This document shows positions 33,649-41,311 of a stretch of DNA of 64,000 nucleotides, piece by piece. This stretch comes from Gammaproteobacteria bacterium (GTDB lineage: Bacteria; Pseudomonadota; Gammaproteobacteria; 21-64-14), in the NCBI GenBank assembly GCA_027013145.1, contig JALUXX010000009.1, positions 34,347 to 98,346 of the forward strand, written 5' to 3'. The notes beneath the pieces are model-generated. The model had not been told where the DNA came from, did no database searches, and saw nothing but the letters and a program-made list of their open reading frames with translations. The position numbers and the translations under genes were made by a program. The first letter of the stretch is position 1. Each line of letters opens with the position of its first letter.

Positions 33649-34837
33649 CGGCCGCCCCGTCGAGCAGGGCGGCGAAGCGCCGCCCCTCCACCGCCCAGTC
33701 GTAGCGCGCCCGCACCCAGGCGCGCGCCTCGGGCGCCGCGCCGGGCGCGGCCAGCCCGGCCTCGATCGCCTCGACCCATTCGCCCGCGGTGCGCGGCGCC
33801 GCCGGCGTGCACGGACCCAGATCGATGCCGTCGAGGGCCTCGGGCGAGGCCACGATCGGGCGCGCCATGGCCATCGCCTCGAGCACCTTGTTCTGGATCC
33901 CGCGGGCGATGCGCAGCGGCGCCACCGCGAGCGCCGCGTGCGCCAGGTACGGGCGGATGTCGGCGACCGAGCCGGTCACGTGCACGCCCGGGCGCTGCGC
34001 GAGCCGGCGCACGGCCTCGGCGGGACGCGCGCCGACGATGAAGAAGCGCACGCCCGGCACGCGCGCGCGCAGCGCCGCAAACACCTCGGTCGCGAACCAG
34101 ACGACGGCATCGACGTTGGCGCGGTAATCCATCGCGCCGGTGAACGCCAGCACCGGTCCGCCGGTGCCGTAGGGATCGGGATAATCGCGCTCCGGGGCGA
34201 AGTAGCGTGCGTCGACGCCGTTCTCGATCGCGTGCACGCGCCCGGCGGCCTCCGGCGCCAGGCGGCGGAACAGGTCCGCCTCGGCGCCGCTGACCAGCAC
34301 CGCGGCGTCGAAGGCCGCGGCGATGCGCCGCTCGTAGGCGAGCAGGCGCCGCGCCTCGCGCCGGTAGACGGCGCGCATCGGCCCGTGCGCGCGCTCGGCG
34401 TACTGGCGCCACTTGTCCGAGTCCACGTCCACGAGGTCGACCACGCGGCGCAGCGCCGCGCCGCCGCCCTCGACGTATTGCGCCATCGCCGAGGAAAAGA
34501 CCAGCACCCGGCGCACCGTGCCCGGGGCGAGGCGCGCGCGCACCCAGGCCGCCATCGCCCGGTCCCCGAAATACGGCAGCGTCAGCGCCCGCCCCGAGGC
34601 CAGCGCGGAGAGGCTGCGCAGGCGCGCGAACACCGGCCGCAGCCGCAGCAGGCGCACCTCCTCGCAGTAGCGCGCGAGCTTGTCGGCGTGGACGAGATCG
34701 GCGGGATCGTCGACGAAGGCGCCCAGGCGCACGCGATAGCGCGCGGAGAGGGCCTTGAGGATATGGAACGAGCGTACCTTGTCGCCCTTGTTGGGCGGAT
34801 ACGGGATGCGGTGCGCCAGGAACAGCAGCTCTTCCAT
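33641..34837 (-). CDS. PEP-CTERM/XrtA-associated sugar transferase (TIGR03087-like)
   Basis: A 398-residue GT-B glycosyltransferase. The opening LLFLAHRIPYPPNKGDKVRSFHILKAL and the VDLVDVDSDKW segment are diagnostic of the stp1-like TIGR03087 group. C-terminal half: VLAFTGAMDYRANVDAVVWFATEV, FFIVGARP, VHVTGSVADIRPYLAHAALAVAPLRIARGIQNKVLEAMAMARPIV. Cytosolic enzyme adding a sugar to the growing repeat unit. Part of the minus-strand operon, 45 bases after the FemAB-like gene. Confidence 0.9.
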   Translation of the reverse strand: MEELLFLAHRIPYPPNKGDKVRSFHILKALSARYRVRLGAFVDDPADLVHADKLARYCEEVRLLRLRPVFARLRSLSALASGRALTLPYFGDRAMAAWVRARLAPGTVRRVLVFSSAMAQYVEGGGAALRRVVDLVDVDSDKWRQYAERAHGPMRAVYRREARRLLAYERRIAAAFDAAVLVSGAEADLFRRLAPEAAGRVHAIENGVDARYFAPERDYPDPYGTGGPVLAFTGAMDYRANVDAVVWFATEVFAALRARVPGVRFFIVGARPAEAVRRLAQRPGVHVTGSVADIRPYLAHAALAVAPLRIARGIQNKVLEAMAMARPIVASPEALDGIDLGPCTPAAPRTAGEWVEAIEAGLAAPGAAPEARAWVRARYDWAVEGRRFAALLDGAADG

Positions 34838-34882
34838 GTCAGCCCCGCCCCGCCGCCGCGGCCTCGCGCGCGCCCCTCACCC

Positions 34883-35926
34883 TCATCCCAGGCTGCGCGC
34901 GAGGTAGGGGCCGAGCCGGCGGCTGACCGCCAGCGGCAGGCGTTTCCAGGCGGCGATGAACAGGCGGTACTTCGGGTTGAGGGGGTTCACGTCGGGGACC
35001 TCGCGCGCGCGCACCAGGTGGTATTCGTAGGACAGCGGTTCGGGCTCGAACCCCCAGTGCTTCTTGAACCGGTAGGAGCCCACGTCGCGCTTGCTGCGCC
35101 CGAAGTCGAATACCCGGCAGCCGCGCGCACACGCCCGGCGCATCAGCTCCCAGTAGAGAAAGTCGTTGCCCGCCAGCGCGCGCGCCGCCTCGGTACCCCC
35201 GCCGTAATACGGCAGGACCTCGTCGCGGAAATAGAAACTCAGCACGCCCGCGACCGGGCGCCCGTCGTGCGTCACCGTGAGCGCCTCGCAGTGCTCGCCG
35301 AAGACCTCCTTGAGCACCCGGAAGTAGCGCCGCGAGAACACCGGCGTGCCGAGGTTGCGCACGCTCTCGGCATAGACGTCGTAGACGGTGTCGGTCTCCG
35401 CGTCGATGCGCCCCTGCAGGCCCGCCTTGATCCCCTTGCGGATCATGGCGCGCTGCTTGCGCGGGACCGCCGCGAGGTTGACCTCCGGATCGGGATCGAT
35501 GGCCTTGCGGAAGGTGACGTAGAGGTCCTTGGCGGGCCAGTCGGGCCGTTGCGGGCGGCGGTTGCGCAGCTCCAGGTGCCCGACGCCGAGGCGCGCGGCC
35601 AGTGCGCAGGCGGCGTCCTCGAGCCGGCGCGCGACCGCGGGCGCGCGCGCCAGCGCCCCGCCGTAGACGCAGAAGGGCGTGGAGACGAGGGCGTCGCCGA
35701 AAAGCCGGCTGCGCACCCGCCCCAGCGGCAGCACCCCCTCGATCGCCCCGCCGCGACGCGCATAGAGATAGTGGGCGCGATGGCCGAAGGCGCGCCTGAG
35801 CACCGTGCGCCAGCCGGCGCGGTGGAAGAAGGTCCCCTCCGGGTGGGCCTCGACGAAGGCGTCCCAGGCCCCCGCCTCCCCGTCCCCCAGTTCGAGGATT
35901 TCGAGTTCGTCTGGCGCAGTGTCCAT
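34883..35926 (-). CDS. FemAB-like GNAT-fold protein, XrtA/PEP-CTERM associated
   Basis: A 347-residue protein of the FemAB-related group found in exosortase loci (TIGR03019). It has a double acyltransferase (GNAT) fold: HPEGTFFHRAGWRTVLRRAFGHRAHYLYARRGG in the first half; VPRKQRAMIRKGIKAGL, GVLSFYFRDEVLPYYGGG and FDFGRSKRDVGSYRFKKHWGFEPEPLSYEYHLV in the second. FemAB relatives transfer aminoacyl groups from tRNA; here the acceptor is probably the polysaccharide or its lipid carrier (inference). It follows wecB by 42 bases. Confidence 0.9.
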   Translation of the reverse strand: MDTAPDELEILELGDGEAGAWDAFVEAHPEGTFFHRAGWRTVLRRAFGHRAHYLYARRGGAIEGVLPLGRVRSRLFGDALVSTPFCVYGGALARAPAVARRLEDAACALAARLGVGHLELRNRRPQRPDWPAKDLYVTFRKAIDPDPEVNLAAVPRKQRAMIRKGIKAGLQGRIDAETDTVYDVYAESVRNLGTPVFSRRYFRVLKEVFGEHCEALTVTHDGRPVAGVLSFYFRDEVLPYYGGGTEAARALAGNDFLYWELMRRACARGCRVFDFGRSKRDVGSYRFKKHWGFEPEPLSYEYHLVRAREVPDVNPLNPKYRLFIAAWKRLPLAVSRRLGPYLARSLG

Positions 35927-35968
35927 TGATTCGACAATCGGGGCCGGGCGATCTGCGCGGCCCGCGGG

Positions 35969-37177
35969 TCAGTCGCGGGTCGCCGGCTCCGCGCCGCGCG
36001 CCGCCAGCCAGTCCTCGAGCACCGCGCGGATGCGCCGCGCCGCCTGCCCGTCCCAGAGGCGCGGGACCCGCCCCCCCTTGCCCCCCGTGGTCAGAATGTC
36101 GCGCGCCGCGGCGAGGATGCGCGCCCGGTCGGTCCCCACCACCGTGTTCGTCCCCTCCTCCACCGTGATCGGCCGCTCGGTGTTCTCCCGCAGGGTGATG
36201 CAGGGGACGCCGAGCGCCGTGGTCTCCTCCTGCATGCCCCCCGAGTCGGTCAGGACCATGCGCGCCCCCGCCATCAGCCCGAGCATTTCCAGATAACCCA
36301 CCGGCGGCAGCATCCGCACGCCGCGCGCCTGCGCCAGACGCCCGTCGAGACCGGCGCGCGCCAGGGCCCCGGCCGTGCGCGGGTGCACCGGAAACACCAC
36401 CGGAATCGCGCCCGCGAGTTCGACGACCGTCGCGACCAGCCGCTCGAGCGTCGCCGCGTCGTCCACGTTCGACGGGCGGTGCAGCGTGAGCACCGCATAG
36501 CGCAGGCCGCGCGCGTCCTCGAGATCCGGCGCCGACCATCCCGCCAGCGTCGTCGCCGCCGGCACCGCGCGCTCGAGATGGCGGCGCAGGGTGTCGATCA
36601 TCACGTTGCCGACGAAGTGGACCCGTGCCGGGTCGATGCCCTCGCGCTCGAGGTTCGCCTGCGCGGAGGCCTCGGTGGTGAAGAGCAGATCGGAGATCTG
36701 GTCGGTGAGGACGCGGTTGACCTCCTCCGGCATGGCGCGGTCGAAGCTGCGCAGGCCCGCCTCGACGTGGATCAACGGCACGCCCTTCTTGGCCGCCACC
36801 AGACCGCAGGCGATGGTGGAATTGACGTCGCCCACCACGAGCACCGCGGCCGGGTGCGCGGCGTCGACCACCGGCTCGAAGCGGCGCATGATCTCGGCGG
36901 TCTGCACCGCGTGGCTCCCCGAGCCGACGCCGAGATCCACATCCGGCTCGGGGATGCCGAGCTGGGTGAAGAAGGCCGCCTTCATGCCGGCGTCGTAGTG
37001 CTGCCCGGTGTGGACCAGCGCCGCCGGGACCGGCGCCGGCCCGGCCGCGAGCGCCTCCATGATCGGGGCGATCTTCATGAAGTTGGGGCGCGCCCCGACC
37101 ACGCACAGCAGCGCGCCGGGGGCGACCCGCTCCAGGCCCGCGGCCCGCGGGGATTCGTCGGAACTCTCAGGAATCAT
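35969..37177 (-). CDS. wecB: UDP-N-acetylglucosamine 2-epimerase (non-hydrolysing)
   Basis: A 402-residue epimerase converting UDP-GlcNAc to UDP-ManNAc. Family landmarks: VVGARPNFMKIAPIMEAL, HTGQHYDAGMKAAFF, VVGDVNSTIACGL, VEAGLRSFDRAMPEEVNR, DQISDLLFTTEASA, LTLHRPSNVDD, and TDSGGMQEETTALGVPCITLRENTERPIT near the end. The ATG at 37177 is chosen because the upstream 32 codons are low-complexity Arg-rich. First gene of the operon wecB-femAB-GT-GT-amidotransferase-GT; it supplies an activated sugar for the polysaccharide. Confidence 0.93.
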   Translation of the reverse strand: MIPESSDESPRAAGLERVAPGALLCVVGARPNFMKIAPIMEALAAGPAPVPAALVHTGQHYDAGMKAAFFTQLGIPEPDVDLGVGSGSHAVQTAEIMRRFEPVVDAAHPAAVLVVGDVNSTIACGLVAAKKGVPLIHVEAGLRSFDRAMPEEVNRVLTDQISDLLFTTEASAQANLEREGIDPARVHFVGNVMIDTLRRHLERAVPAATTLAGWSAPDLEDARGLRYAVLTLHRPSNVDDAATLERLVATVVELAGAIPVVFPVHPRTAGALARAGLDGRLAQARGVRMLPPVGYLEMLGLMAGARMVLTDSGGMQEETTALGVPCITLRENTERPITVEEGTNTVVGTDRARILAAARDILTTGGKGGRVPRLWDGQAARRIRAVLEDWLAARGAEPATRD

Positions 37178-37317
37178 GAATATGCGGCCCCGGTCGCGGC
37201 GCCGGCCGCTCCCCCGGCGCCGCCTCCTCTCTCTCGTAGCGTCGCCCCGGGGCCGCGGCTTGAGCCGCCGCACCGGCGAGGGACGATTCTATCACCCCGG
37301 GAGGGGTGAGGTCGGGG

Positions 37318-38928
37318 TCAGGCCTCGCCGGTGCGCAGTGAGGGCGCCTCCCAGTCGGCGTCCCCCGGGGCCTCCGCTTCGGCCGGGGCGCGGCCGCGGT
37401 AGTCGGCCGCCTCGGTCTCGTCGCGCCCGCGCCCCACCCCGAACCCGTCGAGCAGCGGGGTGAGCAGCACCGCGACCGCGAGATTGATCAGCAGCGAGTA
37501 CAACGCCGCGTAGGCGGGAATGGTCAGGCCCGCGACCTCCAGCGGATAGACCGTGCCCTTGAAGTGGATCGCCGCGACCATCCAGGTCCCCGAGACCATC
37601 CCCGCCAGCCAGCCGAGCGCCAGCGCCCAGCGGTGCAGCCAGCGGGTATAGAGCCCGATCATGATCGCCGGCAGCGTCTGGATGATCCACACCCCGCCGA
37701 GGAGCTGGAGCTGGATCGCGTATTTCAGCGGCAGGAACAGGATGAACGCCAGTGCCCCGACCTTCACCACCAGCGAGACCAGCTTCGCCGTGCCCGACTC
37801 CTGCTTCGGCGTGCAGTCCGGGCGCAGATAGGGACGGTAGATGTTGCGCGTGAACAGATTGGCCGCGGCGATCGACATGATCGCCGCGGGCACCAGCGCG
37901 CCGATGGCGATCGCGGCGAAGGCCACGCCCGCGAACCACGAGGGGAAGTAGTGCAGGAACAGGGCCGGCACCGCGAAGTTCGGCCCGAACTGCTCGAAGT
38001 AGGGCTTGAAGCGCGGCATGTGGGCGACGCCGGAGGCCACCGCCATGTAGCCGAGCAGCGCAATCAGGCCGAGCACGAAGGTATAGGCGGGGAGCAGCGC
38101 CGCGTTGCGGCGCACCGCCCGCCGGCTGCTCGCACTGAGCACGCCGGTAACCGAATGCGGATACAGGAACAGCGACAGCGCCGAGCCGAAGGCGAGCGTG
38201 GCGTAGGCGCTGTAGGCCCCCCAGCTCCCGGCGGGCGGGTGCGGCAGGATCAGCTTCTTCGGGTCGACCGCGGAGAACACGTGCGAATAGCCGCCCAGCT
38301 CCACCGGGATCACGATCACCGCGGCGATGACCGTGCCGTAGATCAGCACGTCCTTGACGATCGCGATGCTCGCCGGGGCGCGCAACCCGCTCGTGTAGGT
38401 GTAGGCGGCGAGGATGGCGAAGGCCACGATCAGCGGCAGCTCGCCGACCAGCCCCGTCCCGTGCAGCCCCATCGCCGCGATCACCACCTCGATGCCGACG
38501 AGCTGCAGGGCGATATAGGGCATGGTCGCGAGGATGCCGGTCACGGCGATCAGCACCGCCAGAAGCCGGCTCTCATAGCGCCCCTGCACGAAGTCCGCCG
38601 CGGTGATATAGCCGTGGCGGTGCGCCACCGACCACAGGCGCGGAAACACCACCAGCACCAGCGGATAGACCACGATCGTGTAGGGCAGCGCGAAGAAGCC
38701 GATCGCCCCGGCCCCGAACACCAGCGCCGGCACGGCGATGAACGTATAGGCGGTGTAGAGATCCCCGCCGAGCAGAAACCAGGTGACCAGCGTTCCGAAG
38801 CGCCGCCCCGCCAGCCCCCACTCGTCGAGACGGTCGAGGTCCCCGCGCCGCCAGCGCGCGGCATAGAACCCCAGCACCGTGACGAAGCCGAACAGAACGA
38901 CGAAAACCGTCAAGGCCGTCCAGTTCAC
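37318..38928 (-). CDS. Sodium:solute symporter (monocarboxylate-type)
   Basis: A 536-residue member of the SSS family with about 13 membrane segments. The N-terminal NWTALTVFVVLFGFVTVLGFYAARWRRGDLD and the TWFLLGGDLYTAYTFIAVPALVFG segment (sodium-site region) resemble the monocarboxylate/pyruvate-type symporters that pair with DUF3311 proteins. A hydrophilic, acidic C-terminal tail follows the last helix. The gene lies 66 bases after the DUF3311 gene, an association common for these carriers. Substrate (for example acetate, pyruvate or another monocarboxylate) is an inference from family. Confidence 0.87.
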   Translation of the reverse strand: MNWTALTVFVVLFGFVTVLGFYAARWRRGDLDRLDEWGLAGRRFGTLVTWFLLGGDLYTAYTFIAVPALVFGAGAIGFFALPYTIVVYPLVLVVFPRLWSVAHRHGYITAADFVQGRYESRLLAVLIAVTGILATMPYIALQLVGIEVVIAAMGLHGTGLVGELPLIVAFAILAAYTYTSGLRAPASIAIVKDVLIYGTVIAAVIVIPVELGGYSHVFSAVDPKKLILPHPPAGSWGAYSAYATLAFGSALSLFLYPHSVTGVLSASSRRAVRRNAALLPAYTFVLGLIALLGYMAVASGVAHMPRFKPYFEQFGPNFAVPALFLHYFPSWFAGVAFAAIAIGALVPAAIMSIAAANLFTRNIYRPYLRPDCTPKQESGTAKLVSLVVKVGALAFILFLPLKYAIQLQLLGGVWIIQTLPAIMIGLYTRWLHRWALALGWLAGMVSGTWMVAAIHFKGTVYPLEVAGLTIPAYAALYSLLINLAVAVLLTPLLDGFGVGRGRDETEAADYRGRAPAEAEAPGDADWEAPSLRTGEA

Positions 38929-38994
38929 GCGCCCTCCTCGCCCCTTGCGTTGTCGTTCTTGCGCGCGAGCCGCGGACGGCCCCCGCGGATCCGG

Positions 38995-39201
38995 TCAGTC
39001 CGTCTTGCGGTAGACCACCCAGGTGAGCACCGCACCGAGCAGCACCCACAGGAACTGATACCAATAGAAGAAGGGGATGCCCGCCACCTGCGGGTCGAAA
39101 CGGTTGTAGAACGGCACCCACAGCACCGCGATGTAGGGCAGCACCAGCAGCAGGTACCACCACCGCCGCCGCGCGCGCCCCCCGCCCGAGTCCTTGCCCA
39201 T
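38995..39201 (-). CDS. DUF3311 family small membrane protein
   Basis: A 68-residue protein with two membrane helices (WWYLLLVLPYIAVLWVPFYN and FYWYQFLWVLLGAVLTWVVY), the DUF3311 pattern. The inner ATG at 39201 is preferred, with GGAGCGAGGG upstream; an ATG 27 bases earlier is possible. Such proteins precede SSS-family monocarboxylate symporters and are probably accessory subunits; the symporter follows directly here. Confidence 0.88.
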   Translation of the reverse strand: MGKDSGGGRARRRWWYLLLVLPYIAVLWVPFYNRFDPQVAGIPFFYWYQFLWVLLGAVLTWVVYRKTD

Positions 39202-39444
39202 CGCCCCGCCCTCGCTCCCCGTCCCCAACTCGGACGCCGCAGGCGCCCCGATTCTTCCCGCCGCGACCGACGCCCCCCCGACCGCTCCCCGGGCCAGGCG
39301 CCAGCCTATTGAAATACTGTACTTTTCCGCCCCCGCCCCGGGCGCGGTCCCGGCAGTATCCCCAACCCCGGCGGCGGCGTCAACCGCCCGCCGTCGTGGA
39401 CTCCGACCGGCGCAGCGCGGTGCGCAGGAACTCGATCAACCGCC
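39202..39444. other. Non-coding stretch at the edge of the accessory region
   Basis: No gene recognised. Composition moves from host-like GC-rich DNA to a lower-GC mixture near 39310 (AATACTGTACTTTT). This is the left boundary of the accessory segment that runs to about 42.3 kb. Confidence 0.4.
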
Positions 39445-39528
39445 TCAACTGGTGAGGACTTGCATGCCCCATGACACCCGCACGTAGCCGTGTCCTTCGT
39501 CGAAGAATTCTGGCAAGCTCGCATCCAT
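39445..39528 (-). CDS. Candidate 27-residue small protein with strong ribosome-binding site
   Basis: An ATG at 39528 is preceded by AAGGAGG with a 7-base spacer, the best Shine-Dalgarno in this accessory region. The peptide begins MDASLPEFFDEGHGYVRVSW and ends at a TGA at 39445. An inverted repeat (GTACGC at 39546-39551 and GCGTAC at 39563-39568) lies just upstream. It could be a real small protein, or the 5' end of a gene whose remainder has been deleted. I recognise no family. Confidence 0.25.
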   Translation of the reverse strand: MDASLPEFFDEGHGYVRVSWGMQVLTS

Positions 39529-39545
39529 CGCACGCCCTCCTTGGT

Positions 39546-39568
39546 GTACGCAATCCGAACCAGCGTAC
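39546..39568 (-). promoter_or_regulatory. Inverted repeat upstream of the small ORF
   Basis: GTACGC and GCGTAC are separated by 11 bases, ending about 17 bases before the start codon at 39528, an operator-like position. Function is unproven. Confidence 0.25.
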
Positions 39569-39710
39569 AATCGTCTCCCTTCCCAGAATCACTCTCCCCC
39601 GTGTATCGGGTCCGTGTAACGAAGAGTGCACCCGCGCGCCGTTTTTTGCGTGTCCGGTCGAATGATTGAGGCCAGCCGCGCGCATCAGCGCGTCGGACTG
39701 GGCCGATTGG

Positions 39711-39971
39711 TCATGCCGCAGACTCCTGACGGACATCCCAGCCTGGAAAGACAAGAACTGCCGGATGACACTTTAATGCTCTGGCAAGAATCTTCGCCCT
39801 CTCGACGCCCAGATTAACCCGATCATTTTCAATGGCGGAGATAGTGGACTGAGGGATTCCAGTAAGCTCAGCAAGTTCATTCTGACTCATTTCCTGCAAC
39901 TCCCGAAGAATCCGTACCGACTCCCCGACAGATACATCTACCAACTTTTTCGCTTTCCGATAATCTTTCAT
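39711..39971 (-). CDS. HTH-type antitoxin (HigA/XRE-like)
   Basis: An 86-residue protein with one helix-turn-helix of the XRE/Cro type (ELQEMSQNELAELTGIPQSTISAIENDRVNLGVERAKILARALKCHPAVLVFPGW). It begins one base after the toxin stop, the toxin-first order of HigBA-type modules. It is expected to bind and neutralise the toxin and repress the shared promoter. Codon use is clearly less GC-rich than in chromosomal neighbours, consistent with acquisition by transfer. Confidence 0.88.
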   Translation of the reverse strand: MKDYRKAKKLVDVSVGESVRILRELQEMSQNELAELTGIPQSTISAIENDRVNLGVERAKILARALKCHPAVLVFPGWDVRQESAA

Positions 39972-39972
39972 A

Positions 39973-40254
39973 TCACTTCCTCCGATAATCGTGCGGAGTC
40001 ACGTTAACCACTCGAACCAGCACAAGATCTCTCTCGATTTTATAGATGACGCAATATTGGATATTAAGACGGGATGAACGATACCCCTTCCATTCACCAC
40101 GAAGCGCCTCATCATGAAACCCCTTGATGTGCTTTAGTCCATCAGGGCCGCTTATGCGTATGATATCTTTCCATTTTTCGTACCGCTTGGCCACGTCAAC
40201 CGTCAGTGACGCAAGCTGTTTTACGGCCTTCCTGTGCTCGTATATCTCCCACAT
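39973..40254 (-). CDS. RelE/HigB-like mRNA interferase toxin
   Basis: A 93-residue basic protein of the RelE/ParE superfamily. The pattern VDVAKRYEKWKDIIRISGPDGLKHIKGFHDEALRGEWKGYRSSRLNIQYCVIYKIERDLVLVRVVNVTPHDYRRK shows the conserved Arg-rich strand, Tyr-rich core and a C-terminal HDY-R, as in ribosome-dependent RNases. First gene of the pair, behind a near-consensus promoter that leaves almost no leader. Which mRNA site it cleaves cannot be told from sequence. Confidence 0.87.
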   Translation of the reverse strand: MWEIYEHRKAVKQLASLTVDVAKRYEKWKDIIRISGPDGLKHIKGFHDEALRGEWKGYRSSRLNIQYCVIYKIERDLVLVRVVNVTPHDYRRK

Positions 40255-40263
40255 ACCTTAATT

Positions 40264-40291
40264 AGTATATATATCCTTTATGTTATGTCAA
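40264..40291 (-). promoter_or_regulatory. Promoter of the toxin-antitoxin pair
   Basis: On the minus strand, TTGACA (40291-40286) and TATACT (40269-40264) are separated by 16 bases in an AT-rich island. The expected start of transcription is about 3 bases before the toxin ATG at 40254, so the mRNA may be nearly leaderless from this promoter. Short AT palindromes overlapping the -10 could be where the antitoxin binds. Confidence 0.55.
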
Positions 40292-40678
40292 CCCTGCGGC
40301 ATAACGACAATCAGCCGGATCAATCGCGGTTAATCGCCACGGCGCATCGGCGGCAGGAAGAAAATCGAAGCCTGGAATGAGCATGTTGGCCTCGTCCCCG
40401 GCGATGGCCCTCGGTTGAATATAGGGCAAAGTGACGGGTTATCGAATATTCCGTGGCATGGCGATCTCACGCAAGTTGCCGTAGCAGGCCTGCGGCGCGT
40501 TGGCGGTGATCGCGACTCGGCTTGGCAGCGCTCCGAGCGGAATTCGGCAGGGCGCGGTGTCGACCTGGCGCGCTGAAGGCGACGGTGTCGTCCAAGATGG
40601 GGGCGGTCTTCCCGGCCGTGGCCGGGCCCGCGCGGGTGGACTCCAGGATCGGTGGGCACTCAAAGTTCGCACACATTT
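40292..40678. other. Gene-free stretch downstream-facing of the toxin promoter
   Basis: About 390 bases where no open frame has recognisable protein character. Several overlapping frames are open on the minus strand, but none has a ribosome-binding site or domain pattern. It may be decayed mobile DNA, as the copies of interspersed repeats begin at its right edge. Confidence 0.4.
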
Positions 40679-40697
40679 GCCAAATAAATCTGTCCCG
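40679..40697 (+). repeat. Interspersed repeat copy (GC-CAAATAAATCTGTCCCG)
   Basis: An 18-19 base word that occurs again as an inverted pair at 49814-49832 and 49871-49888. Such words often lie at edges of mobile or REP-like elements. Confidence 0.6.
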
Positions 40698-40732
40698 CCT
40701 CGCCTGTCCCGCCTCGCCGGTCCCGCTTCGCC
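40691..40732 (+). repeat. Three tandem 14-base units (TGTCCCGCCTCGCC)
   Basis: Two perfect copies and one with two changes follow directly on the interspersed repeat at 40679-40697 and share its TGTCCCG. Slippage of the repeat end is a likely origin. Confidence 0.6.
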
Positions 40733-40742
40733 GCGGCGAAGA

Positions 40743-40807
40743 GGAATCCGGGAGCAGTCGGGCGGATTCCCCGGATTACGGCCCGCCGGGCCTCCATTCG
40801 GGCTACA
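40743..40807 (-). repeat. REP-like element, copy 1
   Basis: Read on the minus strand it begins GTAGCCCGAATGGAGGCCCG and continues into TAATCCGGGG, a palindrome-prone unit resembling intergenic repeats of other gammaproteobacteria. A second, diverged copy in opposite orientation lies at 41216-41296; the two flank the small membrane-protein gene at 40812-41156. Confidence 0.55.
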
Positions 40808-40811
40808 CGGC

Positions 40812-41156
40812 CTACACCCTTCTCCGAAGAACCTCCCATATGCCAACCAACACCGCGACGCCCATCAACACACCACCCCCAGCGACCAAACCGCGTGTCC
40901 AAGGCGTCTCGCCGAAGATCAGTTCCAGCCCTGCGCCCGTTGCGACCGCGGCAAAGCCGATCGCAATCCCCTTCAGGCCACGCAACTCCAGCGAAAGCAG
41001 ATGCACCACTATACCGATGGCTGCAACAAACCAACCCGCGACAGCGACCTGACCTATGAATCCCCGCGTGTCCGGTGGAACGATCGCCGCCACGCCCAAG
41101 CCGACGACGAACCATGCGATACCTACGGATAGAAGAGCTTGCGCGATCTTGGCCAT
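40812..41156 (-). CDS. Small hypothetical membrane protein (114 aa)
   Basis: A 114-residue protein with about four hydrophobic segments (residues about 8-26, 35-55, 62-82 and 92-110), no catalytic motif and no family that I recognise. It reads as a compact four-helix inner-membrane protein. It is bracketed by two inverted REP-like repeats, so the gene with its flanks may have moved as a unit. Less GC-rich than the chromosome. Gene reality is supported by consistent hydrophobic periodicity, not by a strong ribosome-binding site. Confidence 0.55.
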   Translation of the reverse strand: MAKIAQALLSVGIAWFVVGLGVAAIVPPDTRGFIGQVAVAGWFVAAIGIVVHLLSLELRGLKGIAIGFAAVATGAGLELIFGETPWTRGLVAGGGVLMGVAVLVGIWEVLRRRV

Positions 41157-41215
41157 TTTTCCGCACCGAATTCACGGGCACCGATTACTGAGACTTATGC
41201 AGGCGCTGCGGACTC

Positions 41216-41296
41216 GTAGCCCAGATGAAGCAAAGCCGAAGCCGGGAACAGTCCGGCCACTCACTCCAGATTACGGTCCACCGGGCCTCCATCCGA
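41216..41296 (+). repeat. REP-like element, copy 2 (diverged)
   Basis: Begins GTAGCCCAGATGAAGC and ends with GATTACGGTCCACCGGGCCTCC, matching the copy at 40743-40807 in inverted orientation with several changes. Confidence 0.5.
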
Positions 41297-41311
41297 ACTG
41301 TGGATCTGCGT

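Noticed and set aside
39380..39754. 124-codon open frame on the minus strand overlapping the antitoxin end
   Set aside because: No ribosome-binding site, no domain pattern, and it overlaps a well-supported gene in another frame.
40691..40732. Short direct repeats considered as a CRISPR fragment
   Set aside because: The 14-base units are contiguous without spacers, so this is a simple tandem repeat.
40439..40846. Open frames on the minus strand in the repeat-rich gap
   Set aside because: Pro/Arg/Ser-rich translations with changing character across the repeats; nothing resembles a known protein. Treated as gene-free.
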